From contig SMMW01000559.1 of the NCBI GenBank assembly GCA_004794655.1, forward strand, positions 2,728,001 to 2,792,000: a stretch of DNA of 64,000 bases, read 5' to 3'. This stretch comes from Marisa cornuarietis (Eukaryota; Mollusca; Gastropoda; Architaenioglossa; Ampullariidae). Numbering within the stretch: the first letter of the stretch is position 1; the number at the start of each line of letters is the position of its first letter. Positions 23,983 through 31,205 of the stretch are shown here, one piece after another. A program made the position numbers and the translations under genes. The notes under the pieces are model-generated. The model ran no database searches, had not been told where the DNA came from, and was given only the letters and a program-made list of their open reading frames with translations.

Positions 23983-26900
23983 TTGGCTTGTATAGCGCCA
24001 AATCCTGGCCTGTGCACAGCTCAAGGCGCTGACGTCAAAAAATAAGATGACGACAAAATGTGGGTGTGTAGCGGCCCGTCTCCTCCACGTCACAGGGCAG
24101 CGTCCACACACAGCAAGAACACAGTCCTCAGCACAAATATCCAACATGTCATACAAACCGGAATACACCCCATACAACAAATATCAAACATGTCATACAC
24201 TCCACAGAAAATGCAACATCCAACAGAAGGCACAAGTTTCACTGGAACGCCAGCACACGCTCAAGTTCACTGATGAAAACATGAATCCCACACCACCGCG
24301 CAAGTCCTGAAGTCCAAATCCAACAAGACAGTATCAAAGGCCATCATCGACTAGCACATTGTCCAAGCCAGTTGTCTGCACGCATATGTCCAGTTTCTGA
24401 AATACCCTCTTCAGCCGTCCGTCCAGTGCCGGGAAAAGGCTGTCTACCTGCTGAGAACAACATCCCGCAACAGCTGCAGGCTGTTCCAAGTGGACGTCCT
24501 CAACATGCAGCAGTCTTGTAGAGGAGCAAGGATGGCGTTTTCATCATAATACGGGTTGCCGAAACTCAAAATACGACGGACGATACAAAAAAACGACAAA
24601 AACGACAGAGAGCCATCCCCTCAAGCCAGTTAGGCGAAGGGACGTCACTCAATAAAGAGAGTGACAGCGACGTTTGAGAGAAATTAGGATCAGAACGAGT
24701 AGAGTTCAAATTAGGGTGAATAAAGAGAGTACCGACAGCGACATTTTAATAGAAGATAGCTGAGTAGAACATCATGAGTTCTTTCTTTTTTCGTTGCTGG
24801 AGAATTCTTGAATGAATAAGCACGCGATACAGTAAGGGTCTAAAATTTTTTCATTTTATTATTAAGGTGCAGTTTGGTGCCGCTAAAAAGCTAGATGTTT
24901 ATAATCGTGGTAACCAATGATCGACAAATCATCAAATAATTTGGAATAGCGAGTAAGGCAACATAGTATGTGGAAGAAAAACCTGTATGTTACTTTAACT
25001 GAAGCCTTAAACATTAAATATTTAAGAGAGAGAAAGAGGGAGAGATGGAGGAACCCACTTTGTTTTCTCTTGTCTGAACAGACAAAAAGAACTGCAGGCT
25101 CGAGAAGAGGCTGCGACCAAAGCCAGACAGCGCCTGGAGCGGGAGAACAGCCAGCAGACTGATGTGACACATGACGATGCTGACCCTGAGGAGCCTCTGG
25201 AGCTGTGGGTTTTTCCCCGTTATCTTTCTTTTTCTTTCACCTGAAAAGCCAACTAAATATTTGTGGATGTTTCTGTTTCAAGCTTCCAGTGTTGGTTTGT
25301 ATCTGATGGCTATGATGATACCTGAAATATCACTGTTGTGATAAACGAGATGAACAGACGGCAGGGGGAGGGATGTGAAATTCAGGCGTACTAACAATGG
25401 ATTGGCGTGAAATTCGGGGCATGTAGATGGGAAGACATACAATTCAGGGCATGTAGATGGGAAGACATACAATTCAGGGCATGTAGATGAGAGGATGTGA
25501 AATTCAAGGCGTGTGGACGAACTTCTTGCTATGAAATGCAGGGCATGTGGATGATGGATAGCATAAAATTGAAGGCATGAGGTTAATGGATGCGAAATCC
25601 AGGACGTGTCGATAAACTATTCGATGTAAAATTCATGTGGATGTGTGGACGGACGATTCGTGGACAAATTGATGGATACGAAATGTGAATGATGGATGAG
25701 CGTGAAATTCAGCTTGTGAGGATGGATGGGTGGATGTTCAGAGTTCAATGAAGTTCAGAGCGTGTGGATGAATATATGTGTGAAACTACTAGCACGTGGG
25801 TTAATGGAGAGAAACAGGAATGTGTTTAAGAGCTTTCATTGTTGCAATACACCTTTCTCTCCTGAAATAGCGACATGGAATCCGATGACGGCCAAGTCTT
25901 CAATCCCCGGATGTTTCTGAGAAACGTGCGAGAGTCCCAGTGAGAAACCTCGAGGCACAAACATGCGCTTACGTGTAGACAGAGCTGGTTTGCACAATCC
26001 AGAGAGAAATTCAGTCTTTCTTGTTTTCTTTAACTTTTTCACTTGAGCCACAGGCGCCAGAGCTCAAAGGGTTAAAGACGGAGACAGACTGCAATCTTGC
26101 ATCTAATCAATCCAGAGTTTTAAAGCCCAATCCGATTGCTGAACAAAAATCGCTGGAAATAAAGCACAAAGTATCACAAAAACATATTCCGGTGGTATTT
26201 TATGACAAAGAGGTATGAAAGATTTTATATTAATATTTTTCTCTTAAGCACACATCGGTCGTATCTTTATCCATCATAATGCTATCAACAACATTCAAAG
26301 CTTCTAAATAAAGTTCCAATCTGTAGAACTGTATTCCAAATTCAGCTGTTTCATTTTGGGGCAAAAAAATCGCTTCTTGAACACGACAACCTGGGCGATG
26401 TTTCTTCATTTGACTTGAAGACATGCACACTCGCTGTTACAAATACTCAGGGCGCGTGAGAGAACTCTTCAGTATAGGAGAGTACTTTTTTCCCGCCTTC
26501 CTAATTGCAGGTGAGAATGGCGATGTTTGAAGGCTTATATCTTCAAAATTAAGCATAGTTATGTACACATATTTTGGGAATTATTATTTTAAAACGAACT
26601 TAACCCGAGCATAAAGAAATAATGTTGCGCTCGGTTTGTCCTTTAAGAGTAACTCCTTTCAGTTATAACAGTAAAGTGAAAAAGGAAATAAAGTCAAACT
26701 GTTTAGGACAGGGGATTGTAAAACCAACTCCGAATCCTAGACTGTAACATTGGTCCTAGTGTAAAATCCTGTATTCCCTGCTCTTCAGTTGGCTGACAAG
26801 AAAATGGACCCCTTTCTTTTGGTGTTGTGTTGTTTATCCCTGTCAAGAGTAGAAGCATAACATAATTATTGCGCTTACGTCCTCCCTTTGTAAGTGTCCC

Positions 26901-28984
26901 TCTTTACAATGCACCTTTGAAAATATATGCAAGCAGAACTTCTAAAGCTTATTATCATCATTGTATTGTAGACTGTTAGACTTTGAAACTGCTGGATTTC
27001 CCGTAAAATGTCTTATGTCAGATTTAGTATATACAAGCTGCCCTTTTGTCATTGTGATTTTAATTTTCGATAGTTATCTTGCTTTGTTTCCTTTTAGTAG
27101 TGTCCTTTGAAAACATAAAAAACAATAACAGAGAAACGCTATTTAAATTAACTCTTAGAATTGTAGAGATACACCTCAAATGAAGCTTCGGAAGTTAGTC
27201 AATTATAAGTTTAATAATATATCATACAATGCCAGAAGAAGTGGTGAGCAGTTTAATAATGAGATCCATTCAAAAAACTGTTTTTAATAATAATCAGTCA
27301 AAATAGCATTGATCTATTAATTAATTCTAGGTATACAAGCAGAAGAGAAAGTTAAATGAGGAGAACTTCCATTTTATAATCTAATTAGCTGCTAAGTTTT
27401 AAAATCATATGCGAATGAGCGTAGTTTAAATATTCAAAATTTGATCCATTTTTATGCTTTTGTAATCTGTTTTCCTTGTAAATGTAAATTGTGAGAAGCT
27501 GTTCTCGGTAGAGCTAGAGTTTTTTTTACCTTACGAAGTCCAGATAAGTCTTAAGGCGTCTTTTAGTTATTCTGCATGGTCCTAGTAGTTTCAAAATTCC
27601 AAACAGAACCTCTCTTTGCATTCTATCTAAAAGTGTGATCAGTATGTGGTGCCAGCAAGCCAGACATTAATGTTGCGATTAGCAAGGAAGATTTTTATTT
27701 TTTGAAAATCTGAAAATAATTTTTCCATCAAAAACTTTGTTTGACTAACAATTTTGCAATCAAAAGCTTTTAACTAATAAAAACGTGAACAGCAAGCACA
27801 AAATAATTTCTTCAGGTCTTAATTGCCATGGAATTCTCTGGAAAGTAAAAAGACTATACTGATTGCTTGATTAACGTTTCTAGAGTGAGAATGGAAGGAA
27901 AGAATAACAGAACAAAATCACTGAATAGCATTAGAAGTGATATCAAGAGCTGGCGCAAAGATATTTTTTAAAGTCTTGCTTTATTTCAATGAATAATTTG
28001 TCTCATTGGCTGCTTTTGACGCCTCGCAGGATGAAATATTAGGTAAGTGGGGAGCTGAGGGTATGGCTGTGAAGAGCAGCGTTTTTTGATAATCCTTGGT
28101 TTACCAGGCACGCGCCAAGCACACGAATTCAAATATTGTACGCAACTGTACCAACACACACGTAGTGCCGTACAAAAGCTGGTTCACAGGAAGGAGCACG
28201 CAAAACAAACAAATGAATCACTGCAACACGAATATAATTATCATCTCGAGTACGTCCGTGGTTTTTTTCACTAGGTAGATGTTATCAACTTCACTGAAAT
28301 AGCAATACAAACCTTAGGGACGCCAGTACACAAATTGTCATCGTACATTTCTAATCGACATTTATGTCGTAGTCATCATCATCGTCGTCGTCGTAGTCAA
28401 CATTATCATCGTCGTTATCATTCTGCTGCAGCTACCGGCGGCCCGGACGGCTGGACCTCGAGGACCAGGAGTGCGTGATGTACCTGGGGCTGGAGGAAAA
28501 TGCCGTGAGCAGCCCTCGCCAGCGCCAGAATGGGTTACCGAGGTCTTTGCTGGAGCCCGACCTTCTGGAGACGATGTTCGACGACTTCCAGAACCAGACG
28601 CCACCACAGGACACTGCGGCGGACTCCGGCATCGACCAGCGGTCCGGATCTTATGTCAACGACGGCGTTTCCGTCTCCTCCCTGGATGTCCAACAGCAGC
28701 AGGAGCGTGCAGGCAACACACATCAGGCCGCTGACAGCCAAACTGTCGGCGAGAGCCACAAAAACATTAGCCCTAAGAAAGTGTCGTTCGAAAGAAACAT
28801 CGACGAGGAAGGATATGCATCTTGTGAAGGCGCAGGTGTACATGGCAACGGTGAAACGTTGAAAGACTTCTCGGGACTTCAGGTGACCAGAGAGCCACCC
28901 GACCCCGGCGAGCACTTTGAAAACGTCGACGAGGATTACGATGATATGGGGTTGCCCACTCACCTGATGGTCACACAGTTTTGA
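1..28984 (+). CDS. Giant cadherin (cadherin-23-like), C-terminal 40 coding exons; 5' end outside window
   Basis: Forty exons join in frame into 2272 codons plus TGA; residue numbers below count from the first codon of the window. Seen: about 18 cadherin repeats, recognised by linkers such as DVNDN, DINDN or DENDN and by eight LDRE/LDYE strands; then a membrane-adjacent domain (about 1880-1990), a transmembrane helix (about 1999-2020) and a cytoplasmic tail of 252 residues ending VTQF. Family knowledge: calcium bound at DxNDN linkers stiffens the ectodomain, which mediates cell adhesion at the plasma membrane; long cadherins with a membrane-adjacent domain and short tail include CDH23 and PCDH15 of hair cells and invertebrate relatives. 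The CDH23-like assignment is inference; a Fat/Dachsous type is less likely because no EGF or laminin-G domains lie before the membrane. Repeat number is a minimum. It is convergent with the synaptotagmin gene downstream. Introns without their own entry hold nothing I recognise. Confidence 0.93.
79..160 (+). mobile_element. 3' tail of a LINE or SINE (+), copy A
   Basis: A 65-base segment starting at the exon 1 donor, followed by TTA repeats. It matches, with about four differences, the reverse complement of 7801-7881. Tails ending TATGCGCTATAAA and a TTA run are typical of retroposons. Confidence 0.7.
636..866 (+). CDS. Cadherin exon 2
   Basis: Residues 27-103. Acceptor TCTAG and donor GTAACA, both between codons. 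It completes repeat 1 and ends in the linker QDVNDNAPQ. Confidence 0.92.
973..1018 (+). repeat. GAC/GAT microsatellite
   Basis: About six GAC units run into about nine GAT units, in cadherin intron 2. Confidence 0.95.
1394..1932 (+). CDS. Cadherin exon 3
   Basis: Residues 104-282, the second longest exon after exon 40. It covers repeat 2 and most of repeat 3. The linker between them is degenerate (TDSNTPP instead of DxNDNxP). The last codon is split after two bases (AG), and the exon 4 base A gives Arg in the strand SYRLVVEAVD. The open frame runs on to 2056, but the frame of exon 4 fixes the donor at 1933. Confidence 0.92.
1933..2748. other. Intron 3, nothing recognised
   Basis: AT-rich, with no repeat or coding signal after the splice donor. 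Confidence 0.6.
2749..3032 (+). CDS. Cadherin exon 4
   Basis: Residues 283-377. It closes repeat 3 with a linker lacking the calcium motif (VVNVVEAPAWP) and opens repeat 4. Acceptor CTGCAG, donor GTAGGG, one base carried over. Confidence 0.9.
3577..3839 (+). CDS. Cadherin exon 5
   Basis: Residues 378-465. Ends repeat 4, which has a CAVGIKTVC loop, and begins repeat 5 after the linker VETNDAITFCPP. The acceptor TTCTAG follows a long T-rich tract; donor GTAAGT. Confidence 0.92.
3899..3951 (+). repeat. GT microsatellite
   Basis: About 26 uninterrupted GT units, 59 bp after the exon 5 donor. Confidence 0.97.
4251..4355 (+). CDS. Cadherin exon 6
   Basis: Residues 466-500 of repeat 5 with the LDRERTDQYIL strand. 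Both boundaries lie between codons (CAG acceptor, GTGAAT donor). Confidence 0.9.
4902..5066 (+). CDS. Cadherin exon 7
   Basis: Residues 501-555. Linker VDDAPDSSPIF is a weakened form of DxNDNxP; then repeat 6 (ISENSPFGNVV, SASDPD). Acceptor TACAG after a poly-T run, donor GTATGT. Confidence 0.9.
5486..5620 (+). CDS. Cadherin exon 8
   Basis: Residues 556-600, repeat 6 core (LTGVITV). Acceptor CTCAG, donor GTGAGT, both between codons. Confidence 0.9.
5947..6063 (+). CDS. Cadherin exon 9
   Basis: Residues 601-639: end of repeat 6, full calcium linker VNVNDNPPHF, start of repeat 7. Donor GTAATC. Confidence 0.92.
6567..6663 (+). CDS. Cadherin exon 10
   Basis: Residues 640-671, repeat 7 with the NATDKDPGDSDLLAYS calcium-site strand. 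One base carried into the next exon. Confidence 0.9.
6785..6906 (+). CDS. Cadherin exon 11
   Basis: Residues 672-712, repeat 7 with LDREK and IATDPGG. Acceptor ACAG, donor GTAAGT. Confidence 0.92.
7457..7547 (+). CDS. Cadherin exon 12
   Basis: Residues 713-742: linker GDYNDQPPIF and start of repeat 8. The donor GTCAGC is weak but is the site that matches the frame of exon 13. Confidence 0.85.
7801..8340 (-). mobile_element. Degenerate LINE, reverse-transcriptase C-terminus plus 3' tail, antisense to cadherin
   Basis: The minus-strand frame ending at 8070 reads PDYFSELLIPYSPSRQLRSS, then YGHRTFGCCAAKQWNSLP and FKSALKTHLF, the usual end of a non-LTR retrotransposon reverse transcriptase. A 3'UTR and an AAT/TTA run at 7799-7821 form its tail, shared with copy A at 79-160. 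The 5' part is missing and the clade is not determined. Confidence 0.8.
8365..8480 (+). mobile_element. 3' end of a second retroposon with TCTG tail
   Basis: A GAATAAACTATTC segment runs directly into about eight TCTG units (8450-8480), like a retroposon tail. It adjoins the LINE in opposite orientation. Family unknown. Confidence 0.45.
8669..8805 (+). CDS. Cadherin exon 13
   Basis: Residues 743-788, repeat 8 (SAHDNDIGENARLTFS). A second acceptor, CTGCAG, ends at 8677 and would remove three residues without changing the frame, so the start is 8669 or 8678. Donor GTACCA. Confidence 0.88.
9041..9136 (+). CDS. Cadherin exon 14
   Basis: Residues 789-820, repeat 8 with LDRERVSSVRLEV and AKDGG. 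Acceptor ATCAG, donor GTGAGA. Confidence 0.92.
9598..9717 (+). CDS. Cadherin exon 15
   Basis: Residues 821-860: linker EDINDNPPRF and start of repeat 9. Donor GTGAGG. Confidence 0.92.
9832..10017 (+). CDS. Cadherin exon 16 (GC donor)
   Basis: Residues 861-922, repeat 9 (DEDAGTNGSSGVVYS, SITGDI). The only donor that joins in frame to exon 17 is AAG|GCGAGT, a GC 5' splice site; it restores the strand SYILKLVATDDRG. Nearby GT sites give a stop or break the strand. Confidence 0.86.
10309..10480 (+). mobile_element. tRNA-derived SINE (+)
   Basis: A-box-like GGTGGTGCAGCG and B-box GGTTCGATTCTC (10357-10368) at tRNA spacing, followed by a body with CCCTGGGTACTCCTG. The acceptor stem does not close, so it is not a functional tRNA gene. 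Confidence 0.7.
10609..10858 (+). CDS. Cadherin exon 17
   Basis: Residues 923-1005: end of repeat 9, linker NNVNDKTPEF, most of repeat 10 (NATDNDSDPSLLRYY). Acceptor TTGCAG; one base carried over at donor GTGACA. Confidence 0.92.
10961..11025 (+). repeat. CA microsatellite
   Basis: About 32 CA units in cadherin intron 17. Confidence 0.97.
11315..11412 (+). CDS. Cadherin exon 18
   Basis: Residues 1006-1038, repeat 10 with LDRETADRYDLKLEV. The donor GTGTTT is poor, but the join (GNAT then ATITVDD) is a normal cadherin last strand. Confidence 0.86.
11553..11610 (+). mobile_element. SINE head fragment
   Basis: GATAGCCGAGTAGTTAGAGC resembles a tRNA D-arm and A-box; no B-box follows. Short and uncertain. 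Confidence 0.4.
11868..12039 (+). CDS. Cadherin exon 19
   Basis: Residues 1039-1095: linker DDANDNCPVF and repeat 11 (SDLDIGDNGNVSF). One base carried over. Confidence 0.92.
12244..12283 (+). repeat. AC microsatellite
   Basis: About 20 AC units, 91 bp before exon 20. Confidence 0.96.
12375..12641 (+). CDS. Cadherin exon 20
   Basis: Residues 1096-1184: rest of repeat 11 (LDYEKKDQ, ARDAGSPP), linker LDINDNSPEV, start of repeat 12. Donor GTAAGA. Confidence 0.91.
12642..13330. other. Intron 20, left part, nothing recognised
   Basis: AT-rich sequence with no repeat or gene seen. A pyrimidine tract follows. Confidence 0.6.
13330..13690 (+). repeat. Long pyrimidine-rich tract
   Basis: About 360 bp made almost only of T and C on the + strand, ending 30 bp before the exon 21 acceptor. 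It creates a spurious Phe/Ser/Leu reading frame. Confidence 0.85.
13721..14059 (+). CDS. Cadherin exon 21
   Basis: Residues 1185-1297: repeat 12 (HDWDEGNTSLQF, DPLTGVLTL, AFDTG), a linker without the calcium motif (PQAPSTPVF), start of repeat 13. A pyrimidine-rich tract of about 360 bp precedes the acceptor. Confidence 0.91.
14355..14446 (+). CDS. Cadherin exon 22
   Basis: Residues 1298-1328 of repeat 13. The join across exons 21 and 22 reads ENSANVEVGRV, the usual first helix-loop of a repeat. Donor GTGAGT. Confidence 0.89.
14690..14760 (+). repeat. Tandem duplication including a splice acceptor
   Basis: AGAATGGTTGATA...GCTAGGGTGTCA occurs twice, about 33 bp apart. Exon 23 begins in the second copy. 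Confidence 0.75.
14744..14851 (+). CDS. Cadherin exon 23
   Basis: Residues 1329-1364 of repeat 13 with LDRESIDQLAF. The acceptor region is present twice in tandem; the second TAG is used in this model. Donor GTCAGT. Confidence 0.86.
15220..15394 (+). CDS. Cadherin exon 24
   Basis: Residues 1365-1422: linker VDENDNPPVF and repeat 14 (VKENTANVTIL, ATDKDSGVNGQL). Donor GTAAGT; one base carried over. Confidence 0.92.
15853..15947 (+). CDS. Cadherin exon 25
   Basis: Residues 1423-1454 of repeat 14 with STGRLFL and LDREAQPTYTL. Acceptor AACAG, donor GTACGA. Confidence 0.9.
16917..17072. mobile_element. 156-bp MITE with CAGTGGCGTAG termini
   Basis: Starts CAGTGGCGTAGGAA and ends TTCCTACGCCACTG, perfect inverted ends, flanked on both sides by TACAC (apparent 5-bp target duplication). 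C-rich runs lie inside. Ends of this kind are seen in hAT-like short elements; the superfamily is uncertain. Confidence 0.8.
17095..17235 (+). CDS. Cadherin exon 26
   Basis: Residues 1455-1501: end of repeat 14 (QVQDGGASPLSARA), linker SDVNDCPPIF, start of repeat 15. A MITE ends 22 bp before this exon. A second AG six bases downstream is possible but would shorten the strand. Confidence 0.9.
17348..17456 (+). CDS. Cadherin exon 27
   Basis: Residues 1502-1537 of repeat 15 (TARDSDEGLNGQVVYE). Donor GTAAGG; one base (A) carried over. Confidence 0.91.
17531..17597 (+). repeat. TG microsatellite
   Basis: About 33 TG units in cadherin intron 27, followed by CT/CA/CACT cryptic simple sequence up to about 17880. 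Confidence 0.96.
18049..18312 (+). CDS. Cadherin exon 28
   Basis: Residues 1538-1625: end of repeat 15 (IAHDLGTPSL), degenerate linker NNLSDVTPPL, start of repeat 16. Donor GTGAGT. Confidence 0.91.
18407..18549 (+). CDS. Cadherin exon 29
   Basis: Residues 1626-1673 of repeat 16 (LFSIDSMKGELRV). This repeat lacks the usual DxD calcium motif. Donor GTCAGA. Confidence 0.88.
18990..19143 (+). CDS. Cadherin exon 30
   Basis: Residues 1674-1724: end of repeat 16 and start of repeat 17. There is no DxNDN linker between them. Acceptor TTGCAG; one base carried over. Confidence 0.88.
19219..19275 (+). repeat. TG/GA microsatellite
   Basis: About 20 TG units followed by GA units in cadherin intron 30. 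Confidence 0.95.
19433..20315 (-). mobile_element. Degenerate pogo/Tigger-like DNA transposon
   Basis: Inverted ends of about 100 bp: the core CGGTAGCCAAGGACGCTA at about 19515 returns as TAGCGTCCTTGGCTACCG at about 20223. The minus strand encodes QYGMVKTTISIIVKQQESIK, the helix-turn-helix start of a pogo-type transposase, then decays. No catalytic domain remains. Confidence 0.75.
20452..20583 (+). CDS. Cadherin exon 31
   Basis: Residues 1725-1768 of repeat 17 with LDRERMNEYVIHV. It ends in RQKR (1765-1768), a proprotein-convertase-like basic motif, in the loop before the last strand. The acceptor CACTAG has a weak pyrimidine tract. Confidence 0.86.
20830..21075 (+). repeat. Diverged tandem duplication of about 120 bp
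   Basis: GTACATTAATGA...CCTTATAAAGGT begins at about 20837 and again at about 20946; the second copy runs up to the exon 32 acceptor. Confidence 0.65.
21091..21224 (+). CDS. Cadherin exon 32
   Basis: Residues 1769-1813: last strand of repeat 17, linker KDVNDNPPEF, start of repeat 18. Donor GTAAGT. Confidence 0.92.
21285..21515 (+). mobile_element. tRNA-derived SINE (+)
   Basis: A tRNA-like head with GGTAGTGGCGAAGACACTCG and a decayed B-box (TTCAAACCTC), then TTTTCCGGGTACTCAAG as in the SINE at 10309, and a CAAA-type tail. Confidence 0.55.
21985..22182 (+). CDS. Cadherin exon 33
   Basis: Residues 1814-1879, the last cadherin repeat (KAQDRDD, VKATDEQGSG). Acceptor CCAAG, donor GTCAGG. Confidence 0.9.
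22355..22443 (+). CDS. Cadherin exon 34 (membrane-adjacent domain)
   Basis: Residues 1880-1908. No calcium linker follows repeat 18; the sequence moves into a non-cadherin module (FGLVANMPLATFIEKQTYI). Two bases carried over at donor GTGAGC. Confidence 0.88.
22791..22871 (+). CDS. Cadherin exon 35 (membrane-adjacent domain)
   Basis: Residues 1909-1935, reading RNLSDILGLDVQLEKIEP. Both ends are split codons (two bases carried over), unlike the upstream repeats. Confidence 0.88.
23258..23323 (+). CDS. Cadherin exon 36 (membrane-adjacent domain)
   Basis: Residues 1936-1957, the smallest exon, with the strand KSDIYFYAFDAND. Such Y-F-Y-A-x-D strands are typical of the ferredoxin-like membrane-adjacent domain of long cadherins (family inference). 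Confidence 0.88.
23444..23644 (+). CDS. Cadherin exon 37 (transmembrane helix)
   Basis: Residues 1958-2024. It completes the membrane-adjacent domain and holds the only transmembrane helix, about 1999-2020 (genome about 23565-23630), followed by the basic stop-transfer RSWRK. No signal for cleavage lies next to the membrane. Confidence 0.94.
23650..24760 (+). repeat. Minisatellite of about 80 bp, interrupted by a retroposon
   Basis: Degenerate units containing TTTAAGAGAAATTAGG and GATAGAGATAACA occupy 23650-23920 and resume at about 24650-24760. Confidence 0.65.
23922..24650 (-). mobile_element. Retroposon copy with AAT tail inside the minisatellite
   Basis: An AAT run (23922-23981), then TTGTATAGCGCCAAATCC and CAAGGCGCT, a common LINE/SINE 3' tail on the minus strand. 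The remaining 600 bp show no convincing open frame. Confidence 0.55.
25082..25204 (+). CDS. Cadherin exon 38 (cytoplasmic tail)
   Basis: Residues 2025-2065: a charged, Gln/Glu/Arg-rich juxtamembrane segment that could form a short helix, then an acidic stretch. The donor GTGGGT splits Leu (CT|C) and matches exon 39. Confidence 0.84.
25370..25780 (+). repeat. Degenerate minisatellite of about 30 bp
   Basis: Units like AATTCAGGGCATGTAGATGG; two adjacent units near 25440-25490 are nearly identical, the rest diverged. It lies in cadherin intron 38. Confidence 0.7.
25871..25939 (+). CDS. Cadherin exon 39 (cytoplasmic tail)
   Basis: Residues 2066-2088 (DMESDDGQVFNPRMFL). Acceptor AATAG after a short pyrimidine run, donor GTGAGA. 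It is supported by the frame on both sides rather than by a known domain. Confidence 0.82.
25940..28431. other. Intron 39, nothing recognised
   Basis: 2.5 kb, AT-rich. Only short ATC/GTC runs just before the exon 40 acceptor stand out. Confidence 0.6.
28432..28984 (+). CDS. Cadherin exon 40 (tail and stop)
   Basis: Residues 2089-2272 and TGA. A Ser/Asp/Gln-rich, mostly disordered tail with an acidic patch (VDEDYDDMG). The end VTQF fits a class I PDZ ligand (S/T-x-hydrophobic). Antisense open frames over this exon are shadows. Confidence 0.92.
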
Positions 28985-29236
28985 GCAAAGGAATGGGGCT
29001 GATGAGGGACAATGCCGCTGAAGAAAGTATGGATTAACATGTTCATAACAATGCCAGTGATAGTTCGCTGCTATTCACGTGAAAAAATATAAAAAAAACA
29101 AACACAAACAGGCCTTACTCCTTTGCTTGTTGAACAAATCGTTCACAGTTTCCCACTTGTCAAGTGCTACGCTTCAGAAACGTTTTTTGGAGTTTTTTTT
29201 TTTTTTACCAGGCACCCGCTTCCTTTTACAGAAAAC

Positions 29237-29242
29237 AATAAA
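29237..29242 (+). promoter_or_regulatory. Candidate poly(A) signal of the cadherin
   Basis: AATAAA about 250 bp after the cadherin stop codon. It would give a short 3'UTR. Confidence 0.4.
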
Positions 29243-29750
29243 AAGTGATATGGGCTAAATGCCGAACTCGAGGAAATTTTCGCATTCTCAAACCCTTTCA
29301 AACAGGTAAGTTGTACATCTGGTCACACTGGACCTTGTGTAGCCCACTAATTTCCAAGTATGTGTGCTTCACCTTGAGTGGTGAGCCGAGAACATTGTGA
29401 GTGAGGTAGGCACTTGGTATTCAACAGAGAAACCTCTGTGGTTGTTAGGATCTCATAGGATATGTGCGTTAATGTGTTCAAGATGTTGGCTAGAGACTCG
29501 TTACATATATTATGGAAATTCTAAAATGAAATACATAACGTGTTTATAAAGAGATATGTTTCGTTAACGTGTCTTTCAAATATTATGCAATACAATGTTT
29601 GTGTGCATTAAAAAGCATCTCTTCCCCTCCGCCCCCACCCAAAAAAATTTATATCTGATGATTAAATGTACTATTTTTCGTTGCTTTGTTTTCTTTCGGA
29701 TTATTAAAAGTTATTTTGTCTTTAAAAATAAGGTTTTCAAAAGATTGTTA

Positions 29751-29756
29751 AATAAA
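29751..29756 (+). promoter_or_regulatory. Alternative poly(A) signal of the cadherin
   Basis: AATAAA about 770 bp after the stop codon. It would give a longer 3'UTR; the sequence alone does not decide. Confidence 0.35.
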
Positions 29757-31147
29757 TCCATGCTATATATAGATTGTAAATATTGCACCAGCATGCGTGA
29801 TGCTCTTCGTCATCCAGTAAATGTGTATGCGTGTGTGTTCACCCTTATATATTTTATATCCGATATGATCTAAAAAGGATGTAAATGCATGATATATTAT
29901 AAATTTATAGTTCGTGTAAATCATATTGAAAACATTGTTATAAAATGCCTCATTAAGTGTTCGGGGTATAGGCATATAAAGTTCTCTACTCAAATGTCTT
30001 TATATTTTAATACACGACAATTTCTGTCATCAGTTGGCATTGAATTTCACTCGAATTGAATTTCATTATGTAATGTTGTGTGTCCTCTTTTTTGAAACGT
30101 GTTGTTATAATTAATATGCCAACGTTTGTTTTAGACGATCACTCTGCTGTTCATCGAACACATTTTACTTATTATCAGTCTGGGTGCACCATATATACAC
30201 AGTATCTGTAAGTTTACCAGTGCGACCAAAAGACTGTATATTTCAGTCTCCATGGCGACGGTAGACCCAGCTGCACATCGAGTTACAGGATTTCGTAAAA
30301 AAAAAACATGAATGATGCAAAAATTTGTGGTTGTAATTAATTTTAACATTTTAGTCCGAAAATTGTTTCAAAGGAAATGCGAGTTTCTCTAATTAAAAAA
30401 AAATACAGTCTCAGTTTGTTATCTTACCAACCCCGCCTCTAACCACACTTTATGGCGAAATGGATTTCTCTCAAAGTTCCCCCTTGTTGTGGATGATATA
30501 CCCTGGTTATGTCGCTACCCTAGCCACGCGCCCACATCTGTGTTGGGCGGGTGAGGTGAGATCATCAGTTGGGGTGGTAATAGGAACCGAGCTTCAAGAT
30601 ACTTTTTGTTAGTAAATATGCATTGATCGGACTGTAATTTTTCAAGAAATTAAGTTCATAAAAAATAAACTTCTAACAAAGATTTATTGTATCTTTCGTG
30701 GGCTCACTTTGTAATTTATGAAAGTCAGAGTTTTAGAATTATTTTGCGCTTTCGGTGACCGAACTGACACCGAATTTTAACTTTTTTAAGACAAGCATAA
30801 TCTTGTATGCTTTTTGCAAACTCCTTAAACAAGTTTTAAAAAACTTGTATTGTTCATGGTTCATACCACAGCTCTGCCAGTACATGTTCAGGAAGACAGA
30901 ACGTGTTTACACTGCATAGTTATTGATGCTCATGTATATCTCACACCCTACTTGAGTGTCTTAGCGTGTGGAATGAAGTTAAATAACTTTGAGGTGGTGA
31001 GCAATTTTTTTATTTTGCCTTTGTTTTTTTCCACCAAATGGAGGATACACAGGGCCTCCGTGTTAAAACGAACATCATCGGGGAAACAAATCGTCGATTC
31101 CGTTCTTGTAGCCCCACATCTGCCGTCTTCAGTCTCTCTTTTTTTTG

Positions 31148-31148
<1 letters not shown>

Positions 31149-31201
<53 letters not shown>
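31149..31201 (+). repeat. CA microsatellite
   Basis: About 26 CA units between the two genes. Confidence 0.97.

Positions 31202-31205
<4 letters not shown>

Noticed and set aside
28535..28963. 142-codon antisense open frame
   Set aside because: A shadow of cadherin exon 40, which is fixed by frame and splice sites.
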